Shown here: positions 21,308 through 32,700 of the stretch, one piece after another
Numbering within the stretch: the stretch's first letter is position 1
Layout of the letters: each line of letters opens with the position of its first letter
NCBI GenBank assembly: GCA_016288775.1
Contig: JAEELG010000013.1
Location: 1 to 64,000 of the forward strand
Reading direction: 5' to 3'
Length of the DNA: 64,000 nucleotides
DNA from: Bacteroidales bacterium
GTDB lineage: Bacteria; Bacteroidota; Bacteroidia; Bacteroidales; UBA932
The notes under the pieces: model-generated
Told to the model about the DNA's origin: nothing
What the model saw: only the letters and a program-made list of their open reading frames with translations
Database searches by the model: none
Position numbers and translations under genes: made by a program

Positions 21308-22036
21308 GTGGCAAACCTGTTGGTGGAAATAGGCAACACGGCCGTCAAGGCAGCCTGGTCGGAGGGGTCCGTACTGGGCAAGACGGTGCGTTACCAGGGC
21401 GAGGGGGTGATGAATTTCATCTCCTCCCTCATCGACAGGCAGACCCCGCTGGTGCTTACGGTGGCCTCCGTGCGCAACGTCACTCCCGAGGAGCGCGAAA
21501 CGCTCGAGGACCTGTGCCAGTATCTGCTGCTTCTTGACCCGTCGCATCCCGATCTGCTGTCTCCCTACGGCGTGCCGGAGTACCTGAGCTACGACCGCGC
21601 GGCGTCGCTGGTGGCGGCAACCCACCTGTTCAAGGGCAAGGCGTGCACCGTCTTCGACCTCGGCACCACGCTCACCGTCGACCGTATCGACGCGCAGGGA
21701 CGTTACGAGGGTGGGGATATATCCCTCGGATGCCGTACGAGGTTCAAGGCCCTCAACCGTTATTCAAAGGCCCTGCCGCTGGTGAACATGCCGGCCGCAG
21801 GCAGGCCTTCTGGCGATCCGCTGACGTCTTCGATCGAGACCGGAGTTATTTCAGGTATAATGTTTGAAATAGAAGGGTACATCCGGTCAAATCCCGAAAA
21901 TATCGTGATTTTTACAGGCGGAGACGCAATTTATTTTGCCAAGCGGATGAAAAACTCCATATTTGTCGTTTGTAATCTCGGATTGATGGGTTTGGCTATC
22001 ATTACTGATGAGTATGTCAAGAAAAACATTCAGTAG
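21308..22036 (+). CDS. coaX: type III pantothenate kinase
   Basis: LLVEIGNTAVKAAW, FDLGTTLTVDRID; GTG start at 21308 preferred over TTG 21287 because TAAATTTG (21275-21282) is a plausible -7 box. Confidence 0.85.
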   Translation: MANLLVEIGNTAVKAAWSEGSVLGKTVRYQGEGVMNFISSLIDRQTPLVLTVASVRNVTPEERETLEDLCQYLLLLDPSHPDLLSPYGVPEYLSYDRAASLVAATHLFKGKACTVFDLGTTLTVDRIDAQGRYEGGDISLGCRTRFKALNRYSKALPLVNMPAAGRPSGDPLTSSIETGVISGIMFEIEGYIRSNPENIVIFTGGDAIYFAKRMKNSIFVVCNLGLMGLAIITDEYVKKNIQ

Positions 22037-23336
22037 CCTGCTGCTGTCGCTCGTTATGCTGACGGCTCTCGGCCTGGGCGCGCAAGCCCAGACCTATGGC
22101 AGCTATACCCCCTATTCGATCTTCGGCGTGGGCGACCTCGCCCCGGGTGGAACCGCATACAACAAGAGCATGGGCGGAGTGGGCATAGCGGCCCGTAACA
22201 ACCGCTTCCTCAACCCGATGAACCCTGCGGCCGTCACGGCGCGCGACTCCCTGGCTTTCATGGCCGACTATTCCCTGCTGCAGGACAACAAGATTTTCCG
22301 CCAGGGCGACATGATTTCCGCCTCCAACACTATGAACGTGGCCGACTTCGTGATTTCCTTCCCCATCTGGCGCTCGTCCGCGATGATGGTGGGAATCATG
22401 CCATACAGCGACACCGGATACGGTTACGGCTACCTGGTCACTGACCCCAACGTCATCGGCCGCACCGGTAACGTGAGCTATACCGCTTCCGGCAGCGGCA
22501 GCCTCTACCAGGCCTTCGTGGGCGCCGGCGCCACCTTCTGGAAGCGCCTCTCCATCGGCGCCGAGTTCATCTATCACTTCGGAATGATCGAGAAGACCTT
22601 CACCGAATCCTTCTCGGAGGCCTCCTACAACGGCGCGTCCAACGGTCACAAACTTCAGCTGAACGCTCCCGCCGGCAAGTTCGGACTGCAGTACGAGCAG
22701 CCCCTCGGAGCCAAGAGTTCCCTCACCCTGGGCGCCACCTACAAGACGGCGGCCCGGCTCGGAGGCACCATCGACAGCTACCGCTATTCCACCGGCACCG
22801 CCGCATCCGATACGCTGTACCACAAGAACGGCGCCCCCGGGAACGTGCGCCTCGCCTCCGAAAAGGGCATAGGCCTATCGTTCCGCTACGCCGACAAGTT
22901 CATGGCCGAGGCCGACTACACCCGCTCCGACTGGAGCACCACGGGCATCGACCTGCGCGAGGGAATGACGGGCAACCTTACCACCGGCGCCGGCCGCTCC
23001 GCCTTCAAGGCGGCGATGACCGAAAGCTGGCGCGTGGGCTTCGAATATGTCCCCAACAGGAACGATATCCGCTACTATTACAACAAGATAGCATACCGCG
23101 CCGGGGCCTACTTCAAGAAGGAGTATTTCACCCTCGACGGGAACCCCGTAAATGCTTATGGCATAACTCTTGGCGCCACCCTTCCGGTGTTCCGCTGGTA
23201 CAACGGAATCACTGTTGGTATGGAATTTGGACAGAGGGGTTCGATAAAGAACAACATGATCCGCGAGACCTATGCCAATTTCTCCATCGGATTCAATTTG
23301 TTCGACATATGGTTTGTTAAAAACAGGTACGAATAA
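22008..23336 (+). CDS. outer-membrane beta-barrel protein
   Basis: Signal peptide, YTPYSIFGVGDLAPGGTAYNKSMGGVGIA, barrel-like repeats. Confidence 0.7.
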   Translation: MSMSRKTFSSLLLSLVMLTALGLGAQAQTYGSYTPYSIFGVGDLAPGGTAYNKSMGGVGIAARNNRFLNPMNPAAVTARDSLAFMADYSLLQDNKIFRQGDMISASNTMNVADFVISFPIWRSSAMMVGIMPYSDTGYGYGYLVTDPNVIGRTGNVSYTASGSGSLYQAFVGAGATFWKRLSIGAEFIYHFGMIEKTFTESFSEASYNGASNGHKLQLNAPAGKFGLQYEQPLGAKSSLTLGATYKTAARLGGTIDSYRYSTGTAASDTLYHKNGAPGNVRLASEKGIGLSFRYADKFMAEADYTRSDWSTTGIDLREGMTGNLTTGAGRSAFKAAMTESWRVGFEYVPNRNDIRYYYNKIAYRAGAYFKKEYFTLDGNPVNAYGITLGATLPVFRWYNGITVGMEFGQRGSIKNNMIRETYANFSIGFNLFDIWFVKNRYE

Positions 23337-23355
23337 CAATTAACCAAAGAAAGAT

Positions 23356-24687
23356 ATGAAAAAAGTATTTTTAGCAGTGATCAGCCTTACGATGCTGTTC
23401 TCCGGCGCAAGCCTCTTTGCACAGGATATGAGCAAGTATGGCGAGAATGCGTCTGAATGCGTCAAGTACCTTTCCTACTACACGGAGTACTACAAACAGA
23501 AGAATTATGACGACGCCACCCCCAACTGGCGTACGGCATACAAGCTCTGCCCGCCCAGCTGCAGCCAGAACCTGCTTATCCAGGGTTCGGAGCTCGTGTC
23601 CAGGCTCATTGCCAAGAACGCGAAGAACACCGTCATGGTGGAGGGTCTGGTAGACACCCTGCTCACCCTGCAGGACCAGAGGGCCCAGTACTTCCCCAAG
23701 TATGCAGCCACCGCCATGAACAACAAGGCGAGCTATGCGGCAAAATATATCAAGAACGATCCCAAGAGGGTTTACGACATCTATGAGAGTGTGATTGCAG
23801 CCAACGGCGCCGAGACCAAGGCTTCCGTGCTGTTCAACGACTTCAAGGTGGCCGTCGACCTCTACGGCGACGGTGTCGTGGGTACCGAGGAGGTTCTCAA
23901 CCTCTATCAGAGGAACCTCGACATGCTGAACAACATCCAGCCCGCCTCCGAGATCGAGAAGGAGCAGATAGCCAAGTTCCGCACCGACATCGAGACCATG
24001 TTCGGCACCAGCAAGGTGGCCAGCTGCGACGACCTCCTGAAGATCTTCGGTCCCCGCTACGAGGCCAATCCCAACGACCTCCAGCTTGCGACCAACATCG
24101 TCAAGATGCTCAGCCTGGCTGACGACTGCAACAGCAACGACCTGTTCCTGAACGCCGTCACCACCATGTACTCGCTCGAGCCGTCCGCCGATGCAGCGTA
24201 CTACCTGTACAAGCTGCACTCCGCAAGGGGCAACGTGAACGACGCCATCAAGTACATGAACGAGGCAATCGACCGCGACGATTCCGATGTGAAGGACGAC
24301 GCCGGCTATCTCTACGAGCTCGCTGTCTACTGCGTCAAGAACGGCCGCAACGCTACCGCCTACGATGCCGCCACCAAGGTTCCTTCCATGGACGAGACCC
24401 TCGCCGGCAAGGCATACCTGCTCATCGGCACCATCTGGGGTTCCGCATCCTGCGGCGGCGACGAAATCGCCCGCAGGGCTCCCTACTGGGTGGCTTGCGA
24501 CTACATGAACAAGGCCAAGGCCGCCGATCCTTCACTCACCGACGACGCCAACCGTTACATCGGCCAGTACAGCAAGTACTTCCCTCCGGCAGCGGATGCG
24601 TTCATGTACGACGTGACCAACGGTCAGTCCTACACCGTGGTTTGCGGTGGCATGAGGGCGACGACCACCGTCAGGACCGTCAAATAG
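23356..24687 (+). CDS. TPR-type secreted protein
   Basis: Signal peptide, helical repeat sequence. Confidence 0.65.
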   Translation: MKKVFLAVISLTMLFSGASLFAQDMSKYGENASECVKYLSYYTEYYKQKNYDDATPNWRTAYKLCPPSCSQNLLIQGSELVSRLIAKNAKNTVMVEGLVDTLLTLQDQRAQYFPKYAATAMNNKASYAAKYIKNDPKRVYDIYESVIAANGAETKASVLFNDFKVAVDLYGDGVVGTEEVLNLYQRNLDMLNNIQPASEIEKEQIAKFRTDIETMFGTSKVASCDDLLKIFGPRYEANPNDLQLATNIVKMLSLADDCNSNDLFLNAVTTMYSLEPSADAAYYLYKLHSARGNVNDAIKYMNEAIDRDDSDVKDDAGYLYELAVYCVKNGRNATAYDAATKVPSMDETLAGKAYLLIGTIWGSASCGGDEIARRAPYWVACDYMNKAKAADPSLTDDANRYIGQYSKYFPPAADAFMYDVTNGQSYTVVCGGMRATTTVRTVK

Positions 24688-24713
24688 TCTTGAGGCGAAA
24701 ATCCGATATTACA

Positions 24714-25325
24714 ATGATGCTGGCAAGCGTTTTCGCGCTTGCCAGTATCGTCGTTTCGTGCGGTGACCATCTGGGCGAAGCCGACATGCTCGACCTGTCC
24801 TCCACCCCCGTGCAGTCCATCGAGAACATGTTCACGGTGCAGACCAAGAACGGCAAGGTGGAAATGCGCATCGAGGCGCCCCTGATGCAGACATACGACA
24901 GCGACACCCTAAAGATCGACCGTTTCCCGAAGGGCCTTTCCGTTTACACCTACAACGACGCCGGCGAGCTGGAGAGCATAGTGTTCTCCGACGACGCTAC
25001 GCACAAGGTGGACAAGAGGCGCCACAAGGACGACACCTGGTCGGCGTTCGGGAACGTGATGATCCACAACGTGATCAAGCGCGAGAGCATGGAGACCGAC
25101 ACGATTTACTGGGACGAGAGCAAGAATGAGATCTACACCGACTGTTACGTCAAAATGTACTCTCCGGACGGTTTCATGCAGGGTTACGGCATGCGCGCCG
25201 ACGACCACGCGCGCAACTCCATCCTGCGCAAACCGTTCAACAGTTACGGCGTTACGGAGAAGGATTCAACCATTGTTGTGATTGATTCTGTGAATTTTAT
25301 TGGTGCTTTCCCAAAAAATTTGTAA
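24714..25325 (+). CDS. lptC: LPS export ABC transporter periplasmic protein LptC
   Basis: SIVVSCGD lipobox, GKVEMRIEAPLMQTYDSD..FPKGLSVYTYNDAGELESI; start shortened from ORF 24495. Confidence 0.8.
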   Translation: MMLASVFALASIVVSCGDHLGEADMLDLSSTPVQSIENMFTVQTKNGKVEMRIEAPLMQTYDSDTLKIDRFPKGLSVYTYNDAGELESIVFSDDATHKVDKRRHKDDTWSAFGNVMIHNVIKRESMETDTIYWDESKNEIYTDCYVKMYSPDGFMQGYGMRADDHARNSILRKPFNSYGVTEKDSTIVVIDSVNFIGAFPKNL

Positions 25326-25373
25326 TTTCGCGGCCCATTACTTTTGATTGAATAATAAAAAATAAATAACACA

Positions 25374-27470
25374 ATGGCGGTTCTTCAAAACATTCGCGTA
25401 AAATTCGGCCTGGCGATATCCATTATCATCGCCCTCGCCCTCTTGTCGTTTATCATCGATCCGAACACCCTGGAGTCGGCTCTGAACTCCATGTCGTCCA
25501 AGTACGACGTGGGCCAGATCGCCGGCAAGCGCGTGTCCTACACCGATTTCCAGGAGAATGTCGACAAATTCACCACCATCCATCAGATAGCCACCGGTTC
25601 TTCCGTCCAGAACGAGCAGAACCAGCTGCAGATCCGCAACGCCGCATGGCAGGACTTCCTTGACAGGTACATGTTCACCAAGAACTGCAAGGAAGCGGGT
25701 CTCCGCGTTGGCGCCGACGAGGTCGTCGACCTTACCACCGGCAACAACATCTCTCCCGTGCTGGCTCAGAATCCGGCTTTCGCCGACGAGACCGGGGCCT
25801 ATTCCCCCGATCTTCTCCGCGACTTCGTTCAGAACGACGTCGCATCCGACGAGTCCGGCCGTCTGAAGCTGTTCTGGAATTATCTCCAGAACTCCGTGAT
25901 GGTGCAGAAGTTTTACGACAAGTACGGCGCCCTTTTCACCAATTCCGCATATCTTCCCCAGGTGTTCTCCGACCGTCTGGTCGCCGAGACCAACACCACC
26001 GCAAAGGTTGATTACGTGATGGTGCCGTTCAACTACAACGACAGCACCGTAAAGGTGACCAATGCCGAGATCAAGGCGTATTACAAGGCCCACAAGAAGG
26101 ATTACAAGCAGGCCGCAGGCCGCGACATCGAGTACGTGGTCTATGAGGTCGTTCCTTCCGAGGCCGATATCCAGAAGACCAGCGACGACATGGAGGCAGC
26201 GGCGGCAGAGTTCGCTACCACCACCAACATGAAGGCGTTCCTTCTCAGGAATTCGGAGCGTTCCTACAGCGAGTATTGGTATACCAAGAACGAGCTGGCG
26301 AGCAATCTGTCTTCCGACATCGCAGAGTTCGTTTTCAGCGGCGCAAAGGGAGTGTCTCCCGTTTACAAGAACGGCGACATGTTCCGTTGCGTGCGCACCA
26401 TGGACAGCGCCATGGTTTCCGACTCCGTGTATGTGAAGCATATCCTTCTCCAGGGTATGGACGCCAAGGCCAAGGCCGACAGCCTCTGCGCTGTCGCAGC
26501 CAAGGGAGGCAGCTTCTCCAACCTTGTCGCCATGTATTCCGCCGACCAGAATTCAGCAGCTGACGGAGAGCTCGGCAACCTCGGATGGTTCACCCAGAAC
26601 TATCTCATCCCCGGTTTCGAGCCCGCCATCACCGCCGAGGTCGGCAAGCCGTTCGTGCTCAACACCCAGTATGGCAGCCATGTGGTCCTGGTGTCCAAGC
26701 GCACCAAGCCCGTTGCCAAGAAGCAGGTGGCCATTCTCGAGAAGACCGCCCTTGCAAGCAAGAAAACCTTCAACGAGTTCTATTCCCAGGCCAACCGTTT
26801 CGCCACCCTGGCAGGCGGTACCTATGAGGGATATAAGAAGGCCATCGACTCCACCGGCGTGTATTCGCACCCGATGAACAACGTCACCGAGGCCACTGCG
26901 AACTACGGTTCCGTCAGCCAGGCCAAGGAGATCACCCGCTGGGTCTATGACAACAAGCCCGGAAAGGCTTCCAACATCATTACGGTCAACAACAATTTCT
27001 TCTTCGTGGTGGCCCTGAAGGCCGTTCGCGAGGAGGGATACCAGCCCGTTAACGAGGTGGCCCCCATGATCGACGACATTCTCCGTACCCGGAAGCTGCA
27101 GGAAGTTACCTGCAAGGATGTCGCAGCAAAGATCGAGGGCATGACCGACCTCGAGGAGATTGCTACCGCCCTCAAGGCCGGAAGCAACAGCCGCGAGGAC
27201 GTGTCGTTCAACACCAGTGGCGCCTCCATGCTTGAGCCCGCACTTGTCGGCGCAGCGGCAGCCGCCCCCGAGGGGCAGGTTTGCGGCCCCGTCGCCGGTC
27301 AGGCTTGCGTGTATGTCTTCAAGGTCAGCGACCGCGCCTCCGGCTCGTTCTATACCGCCGAGGATGCAGCCACCACCGAGAAGCAGAAGGCTCAGTACAG
27401 CGCCCAGATGATTGTCCCTACCATGATGGAGTACGACAACGTGAAGGACAATCGCGCCCGCTTCTTCTAG
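25374..27470 (+). CDS. SurA/PpiD-type peptidylprolyl isomerase
   Basis: N-terminal TM, SurA_N-like domain, parvulin LGWFTQNYLIPGFEPAI. Confidence 0.88.
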   Translation: MAVLQNIRVKFGLAISIIIALALLSFIIDPNTLESALNSMSSKYDVGQIAGKRVSYTDFQENVDKFTTIHQIATGSSVQNEQNQLQIRNAAWQDFLDRYMFTKNCKEAGLRVGADEVVDLTTGNNISPVLAQNPAFADETGAYSPDLLRDFVQNDVASDESGRLKLFWNYLQNSVMVQKFYDKYGALFTNSAYLPQVFSDRLVAETNTTAKVDYVMVPFNYNDSTVKVTNAEIKAYYKAHKKDYKQAAGRDIEYVVYEVVPSEADIQKTSDDMEAAAAEFATTTNMKAFLLRNSERSYSEYWYTKNELASNLSSDIAEFVFSGAKGVSPVYKNGDMFRCVRTMDSAMVSDSVYVKHILLQGMDAKAKADSLCAVAAKGGSFSNLVAMYSADQNSAADGELGNLGWFTQNYLIPGFEPAITAEVGKPFVLNTQYGSHVVLVSKRTKPVAKKQVAILEKTALASKKTFNEFYSQANRFATLAGGTYEGYKKAIDSTGVYSHPMNNVTEATANYGSVSQAKEITRWVYDNKPGKASNIITVNNNFFFVVALKAVREEGYQPVNEVAPMIDDILRTRKLQEVTCKDVAAKIEGMTDLEEIATALKAGSNSREDVSFNTSGASMLEPALVGAAAAAPEGQVCGPVAGQACVYVFKVSDRASGSFYTAEDAATTEKQKAQYSAQMIVPTMMEYDNVKDNRARFF

Positions 27471-27492
27471 GATAACCCGATTGTGTTTTTAT

Positions 27493-27525
27493 GGCGCCGG
27501 AGGACTTGTCCCCCGGCGCTTTTTG
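27493..27525 (+). terminator. rho-independent terminator
   Basis: GCGCCGGAGGACTTGTCCCCCGGCGC-TTTTT. Confidence 0.8.
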
Positions 27526-27548
27526 TTTGCCGTGGTGAAGTGTGCGTA

Positions 27549-29156
27549 TCAGGATTCGCAGGCCTTGAACAAATCGCGTAGCCAGGCGGGGAGGGTCCGG
27601 CCGTCGAGGGCGTTGCCGAGCTTTTCGCGGATGCTGCAGTTAATCTGGTAAATGCTTCCGCTGTCGATCATGTCGGTGAGTTCTTTTGTAACAAATCCCG
27701 AGGCAAAGAGAGAGCACAGGCCGATTTCTTCGGCCGTGAGTCCGCTTTCCACCAGCCGGGCAATGAACTTCGGGAAAGAGAGCGAGTACAAGAGGCCGAC
27801 GTTTCTCAGCATTTCTTGGTTGTCCCGAGTCAGATTATGAAGAACCCTTCGGTTGACTTGCCTGGTGGGCACTTTCTGAAAATAAGGAGCAAGAGCTTGC
27901 AACCGCATGTTCAGCTGACTCTTGATGTCGCCGGATTCGTCCCCGCAATTCTTGACCGCCTCTTGAATAACGGCGTATTCTCCCCGTATTTCATCATAAG
28001 ACCGCTTCAGTTCTTGTTGTTTTTTATGATTGTGTATGAGAATGACTATAAAGGCAGCCATCATAATGCCAATCAAAATGGACAAAAGGAAAATCTTGTT
28101 CTTTTTGCGCTCTTGCTCCATGTTGTTATTGTAACGCTCTTCTAAAAAACGCACGTCATTCCTGAAGATATTCAGGTTCTTTGTTTCTATCAGCCTTCGG
28201 CTTTCCTCCACAGACGCAACATAATTATCGAAATCGCGCAAGCCTTTGTACAACCTTGTGGAAACAGAGTAATAATTGATAGAGTCGTTAATACTCGAAG
28301 AAGCAGAAAGACGCAAGTCATCCAACGCCGACGTTGTTTTATCATAATCATTCAACTTAAGCATAACGTTTGCGATAAGCAAAGCATCTGGTTTACGATG
28401 CTCGGCCGTGCAAGTGTTTTCATACAAAGAGTAATAATAGCGAATGGAGTCCGCATCATCGTTTGAATGAAATAATTTATTGAACAATACTTGCATGTAG
28501 AATTCTGACGGGAAAGGTTCTCCGCGTTCTTTTATCCATAGCGACAAAGAATCAAGTTCCTTTGAAGAATCTTCTATTCTATCAAGGTTATTCAATAAAA
28601 CAATGACATCCAGACAACTTCTAATATAAAAGAACGCATTCTCAAGGTTTGGAGACACCTCTTTTGCCTTATAAGCTTCGACTAACGCTTTGTCCACGGC
28701 CAGTTGCTTGCAAAAGACTCGCTCTTTTGCAAAATAAAGCCGGGTAATATACTCTCTTGAAATACAAGCATTAATTATGGCTTCCGCGTTTAAGTATGAG
28801 AGCAAGGCGTGATCATAGTTTTCAGCATTTTCATAAACTCTTCCAAGGTAATAATATGAAAGAAACGTGCGAGTGTTATCCTTATGCCTTGAGAAATATG
28901 AAACAGCGGGACGAATAATGGAGTCGTTCTTAAGATCAATATAGTTCTTGTCAAGCGCCATGGAATACAAGAGCGAATACAACCCCCTGTCCGCGCTTGA
29001 TGAAAGGCTGTCAGAATAACACGGCAACTCTTTCAGGGCCATCGCCGGATCGAATTGTATATAGCGCTCTATGCGCAATAGGCCATTATTGTATTTTGGT
29101 GACGAACAAGAGGCTGCAGACAAAAGAGACAACAATACTATGCAAACACGGCGCAT
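27549..29156 (-). CDS. TPR sensor - TM - C-terminal LuxR-like HTH regulator
   Basis: Lipobox-like SAASC, TPR-like repeats, TM IFLLSILIGIMMAAFIVILI, C-term GLTAEEIGLCSLFASGFVTKELTDMI. Confidence 0.7.
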   Translation of the reverse strand: MRRVCIVLLSLLSAASCSSPKYNNGLLRIERYIQFDPAMALKELPCYSDSLSSSADRGLYSLLYSMALDKNYIDLKNDSIIRPAVSYFSRHKDNTRTFLSYYYLGRVYENAENYDHALLSYLNAEAIINACISREYITRLYFAKERVFCKQLAVDKALVEAYKAKEVSPNLENAFFYIRSCLDVIVLLNNLDRIEDSSKELDSLSLWIKERGEPFPSEFYMQVLFNKLFHSNDDADSIRYYYSLYENTCTAEHRKPDALLIANVMLKLNDYDKTTSALDDLRLSASSSINDSINYYSVSTRLYKGLRDFDNYVASVEESRRLIETKNLNIFRNDVRFLEERYNNNMEQERKKNKIFLLSILIGIMMAAFIVILIHNHKKQQELKRSYDEIRGEYAVIQEAVKNCGDESGDIKSQLNMRLQALAPYFQKVPTRQVNRRVLHNLTRDNQEMLRNVGLLYSLSFPKFIARLVESGLTAEEIGLCSLFASGFVTKELTDMIDSGSIYQINCSIREKLGNALDGRTLPAWLRDLFKACES

Positions 29157-29300
29157 GATTCTTTTTTTTTGTTACAAAGTTAACCCATATTTCGGCCTAA
29201 TTGTTCACCACAAAACTATTGTTTTACAAGTGCTTAATAATTAACATATTATAAACAGTTCCGACAAACTATATTTTGTGTTATATATAGAGAGACAAAC

Positions 29301-29308
29301 TAACTTTG
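29301..29308 (+). promoter_or_regulatory. -7 promoter box
   Basis: TAACTTTG with TTTG at 29275 (22-nt spacer). Confidence 0.5.
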
Positions 29309-29330
29309 CAAAAACTAAATAATATTTACC

Positions 29331-29729
29331 ATGCTTTCAACTCTATTATCACTTGTATTACTATTATCTGCCGCGCCTGCTCCGTACGGCCCTGAAACAA
29401 CCAGATTAGAAACAGTGTCCCGACAGTCTCCAACCGAGATTCCAATAACCGAAGTCGGGCAAAATGGCAATGGCCCTCGTCAGCAAACGACAATTCCCAT
29501 TCGGGCTTCCTATTTTGGCGGAACGGTATTCGTATCGTTCCTTCAGAATCTTGGAGATGTTGAAATTACTATTGAAGAGCAAACATGCGGAGTGATCATT
29601 CAAACTGTCATCGATAGTTCAACATTATCCGCGGCCATTCCTTTATGCCTTTCAACCGGTAATTTCTGCATTATATTATCGCTCGCATCCGGCGCAGAAT
29701 AGTATGGGCACTTTTCAATAGATGAATAA
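29331..29729 (+). pseudogene. small secreted DUF3244-like protein with in-frame amber near C-terminus
   Basis: ORF ends SGAE-TAG (29700-29702) then in frame YGHFSIDE-TAA; matches NTSYIGRFEVL of the 6529 paralog. Confidence 0.55.
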
Positions 29730-29798
29730 GGAGAGCAACTGTTGGAGAAGAAATAGAACCACTCAGCATAAATCAACCTTAACGCAGAGCATATTATA

Positions 29799-32700
29799 AT
29801 GAAAAGAATAGCGCTCCCATTCATTCTATTATCCTTCTTGTGTTTTAGCGAAGTCCGGGCACAAGATATAACCCAAAACCAAACCATTGACAACGCCCTT
29901 GCGTCAATGTTTCAGCCCCTGGACCTAGACAGTGTGAAAACGGGGTTTTTATTGGACAGGGCGGTTGAGGCTGTTGATATCCGCAAATACAACGGAACTT
30001 TGACCAGCGACAACTATGTGGACTTGATGTCGTTCAGGAACACTCTTATTACTCTTAATTCAGCAATTGTCAACTCAGCGGCAACAAGTTTTGACGGCAA
30101 CGCTATTACAAACTCACTGCATGAGCAAGGTGTGGTGAACCTTGGAGTCGCTGCTTTCAAATATAACCACATTGCCAGCAATGCCTTAACCAATAACTTG
30201 ATTAGTTATCAAAATGGCGTTGTCGATGACGTATTTGTAAATGGAATCTGGCAAGACCCATACTCTGATGATTATATGTTTGTTTTCACCCCTAGCGTTC
30301 CTGTCGTGCAAGGGCCGAGTGTGACATATAAACTGACAATTGATAAATTGTTAACTAATTTGGATGTTGATCTAGTTAATCATCCCCTCGAGTTTGATAA
30401 CGGTAACGGTGTGTATGTGCCGATAGATCTTCCATACGAAGCAACGTATAGTTATTCCGCAGGAGACAAGCATTTGCGGTTGCGGTTGACACTTGCTAAC
30501 AATACCGTCCTGGAGAGCCATGCGCGGATTAAAGTGTTAGGCGGTGTGTCAGGGCCAATGAATTCTCCCTCGCCTAATTTCACAAATACTGTTTATGCAA
30601 CAAGCGGTGGCAAACAAATATCGGCATTTGTCTCCGGACGGTCTTGTCACAATGAAAACGCTGTTATTAAGCCCTTTATTTTTGTTGAAGGGTTTGACGA
30701 TAGGGTTTTGGGCTTTGTCGAGGATTTCTCTCCCTTGTTAGATTCAACCATGTTTAATCATACAATAGCAGAATTGTATCATAACGGCTATTTTGATAGT
30801 ATGATAAATAAAATAGTGGGGCTAAGCTATGGAGAGATGGATTTCTTCTGGTTTTATAATCATATATCAGCATCCATTAAGAATAATTACGACATCTTTT
30901 ATGTAGATTTAAAAAATCCAGAGGCGGATATCAGAGAAAATGCAATACTACTAGAAGAGGCATTGTCGTGGATAAACGAGCTCAAGGAGGTTAGGGCGGA
31001 ACGTAATATTGTAATTGGTCATAGTATGGGCGGTCTTATTGCAAGATATGCATTATGTGAAATGGAGACACAAGAAGTACCGCACGAGACCGGTTATTTC
31101 GTTTCGTTCGATTCTCCGCATATGGGAGTTAACGTGCCGCTGGGCCTTCAATATGCATTTAGAGACGTATATTCCGCCCTTTACGGTGATTCTTCTAATT
31201 CCGGATTATTATCATTTGATAGTTATGACCCGGTCTCCTCATATTTAATGAGCGTGTATAGTTGCCCCTCCGCAAAACAGATGATGTATTATTATGTCGA
31301 ACCCGACGGAAGCCTTAGTACTGACTATCACAACGATTGGCAGGAAGCGCTTGATGATATTTTGTTCCCCCGGGGAGACGCGGGGCACCCCATAGAAAAC
31401 TATTCACTTGTGAATGGGGGAAATTTAGGCACGACAAATTCTGGGTTATTTAGTTTGAGCATTTCAATTGGTAATAACTCAATTCTTCCAAATAGTTGGC
31501 TTCAATGGCTATTGCTCATTTTTTCGCGGGCGTCTAATCTTAATATGACTGTGCAGGCTTATCGGAATAATGGTAATGGCGGAATCGTTGAATCGGCAAC
31601 AGGAGTTTATAAAAAGAAATTTGGATGGCTACCCGGCTTTCAACAATTCAGTATATATAACACCAACCATCAACCGAACTCCGCGCCAAACTCATCAATT
31701 CCTTTTGATTATGTGAAAAGCTCCACATTATCAGTAGAGGACATATCAATCTCTCCGGGGGATGATTATATTAATGCCTCATTTTTTGCTCCGCTCCCGT
31801 TTGTTCCGGCAGCAAGTGCTTTGGCAACCACCAATTATTATTATACCAACCCTCCGGCCCCTCATGACGAAACACCATTTGATGCCTACTATATTAATAG
31901 CCAAGCGAAAGGCCACACTTATACAAACTCAGGATTATACTTTGACTGGGTTGATAATCAGGCCAATTGCACGCTGACCGGCCCTCGGGGCATAGTTGAA
32001 TCTGGAGACGATTTCTCCGTCAATGCTCCTGCCGACTATAATAATCCAACCTGGACAAGTTCCGAGCCGTCTTCTTTCAGCCTCAGTAACAATATCCTGA
32101 CGTTTACCGGAAATAGCAGTCCAACAAGGGCAATAAGAATTAGGTATAATAATTCGGGGAATGGCTCCTATATGTCCAAACGCAGAACACTTTTAACCGG
32201 GTTCCCGGAAATAATTGCAAATGTACAACATGTAAGTGGTAATTCGTATGAGGTTACGGCATCCTGCACGTATGCTCACTCCCACCTGCAGCCAGTCGTT
32301 GATTCTCTTGCCGCTGACGGGTCTATTAAGTATGTTTGGGGGATAAAAACCAATGGGGGTAATATTGATTGGGCTGATACTACTAACACCAGCTCGCATA
32401 TTTGTACTGCACTACAGGGCGACTTGACGCATATCTATGTAAAAATGTATTGCGGGCCAGGATGTGTAAGCGATTTGCCGGCAATGGTGGAGATTGACCG
32501 CAGGACGAACATTCCGTTCTTCTACGATCCGAAGGAAACAATCGTCGGCCAGTATTTCGGCATCCCGAATTACACTCAAATACAACCCTTCCCCATGAAT
32601 GGCCATCTTGTTCTTTGGCACAACAGCGATTACAACGGAACACCTGTGGCTCCGGACAACATCAAAATAGGAAATACAGTAATACCATTGGCGTCCTCTT

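Noticed and set aside
24495-24713. 5' extension of lptC ORF into the TPR gene
   Set aside because: Arg/His-rich out-of-frame translation of the TPR gene; signal/lipobox begins at 24714
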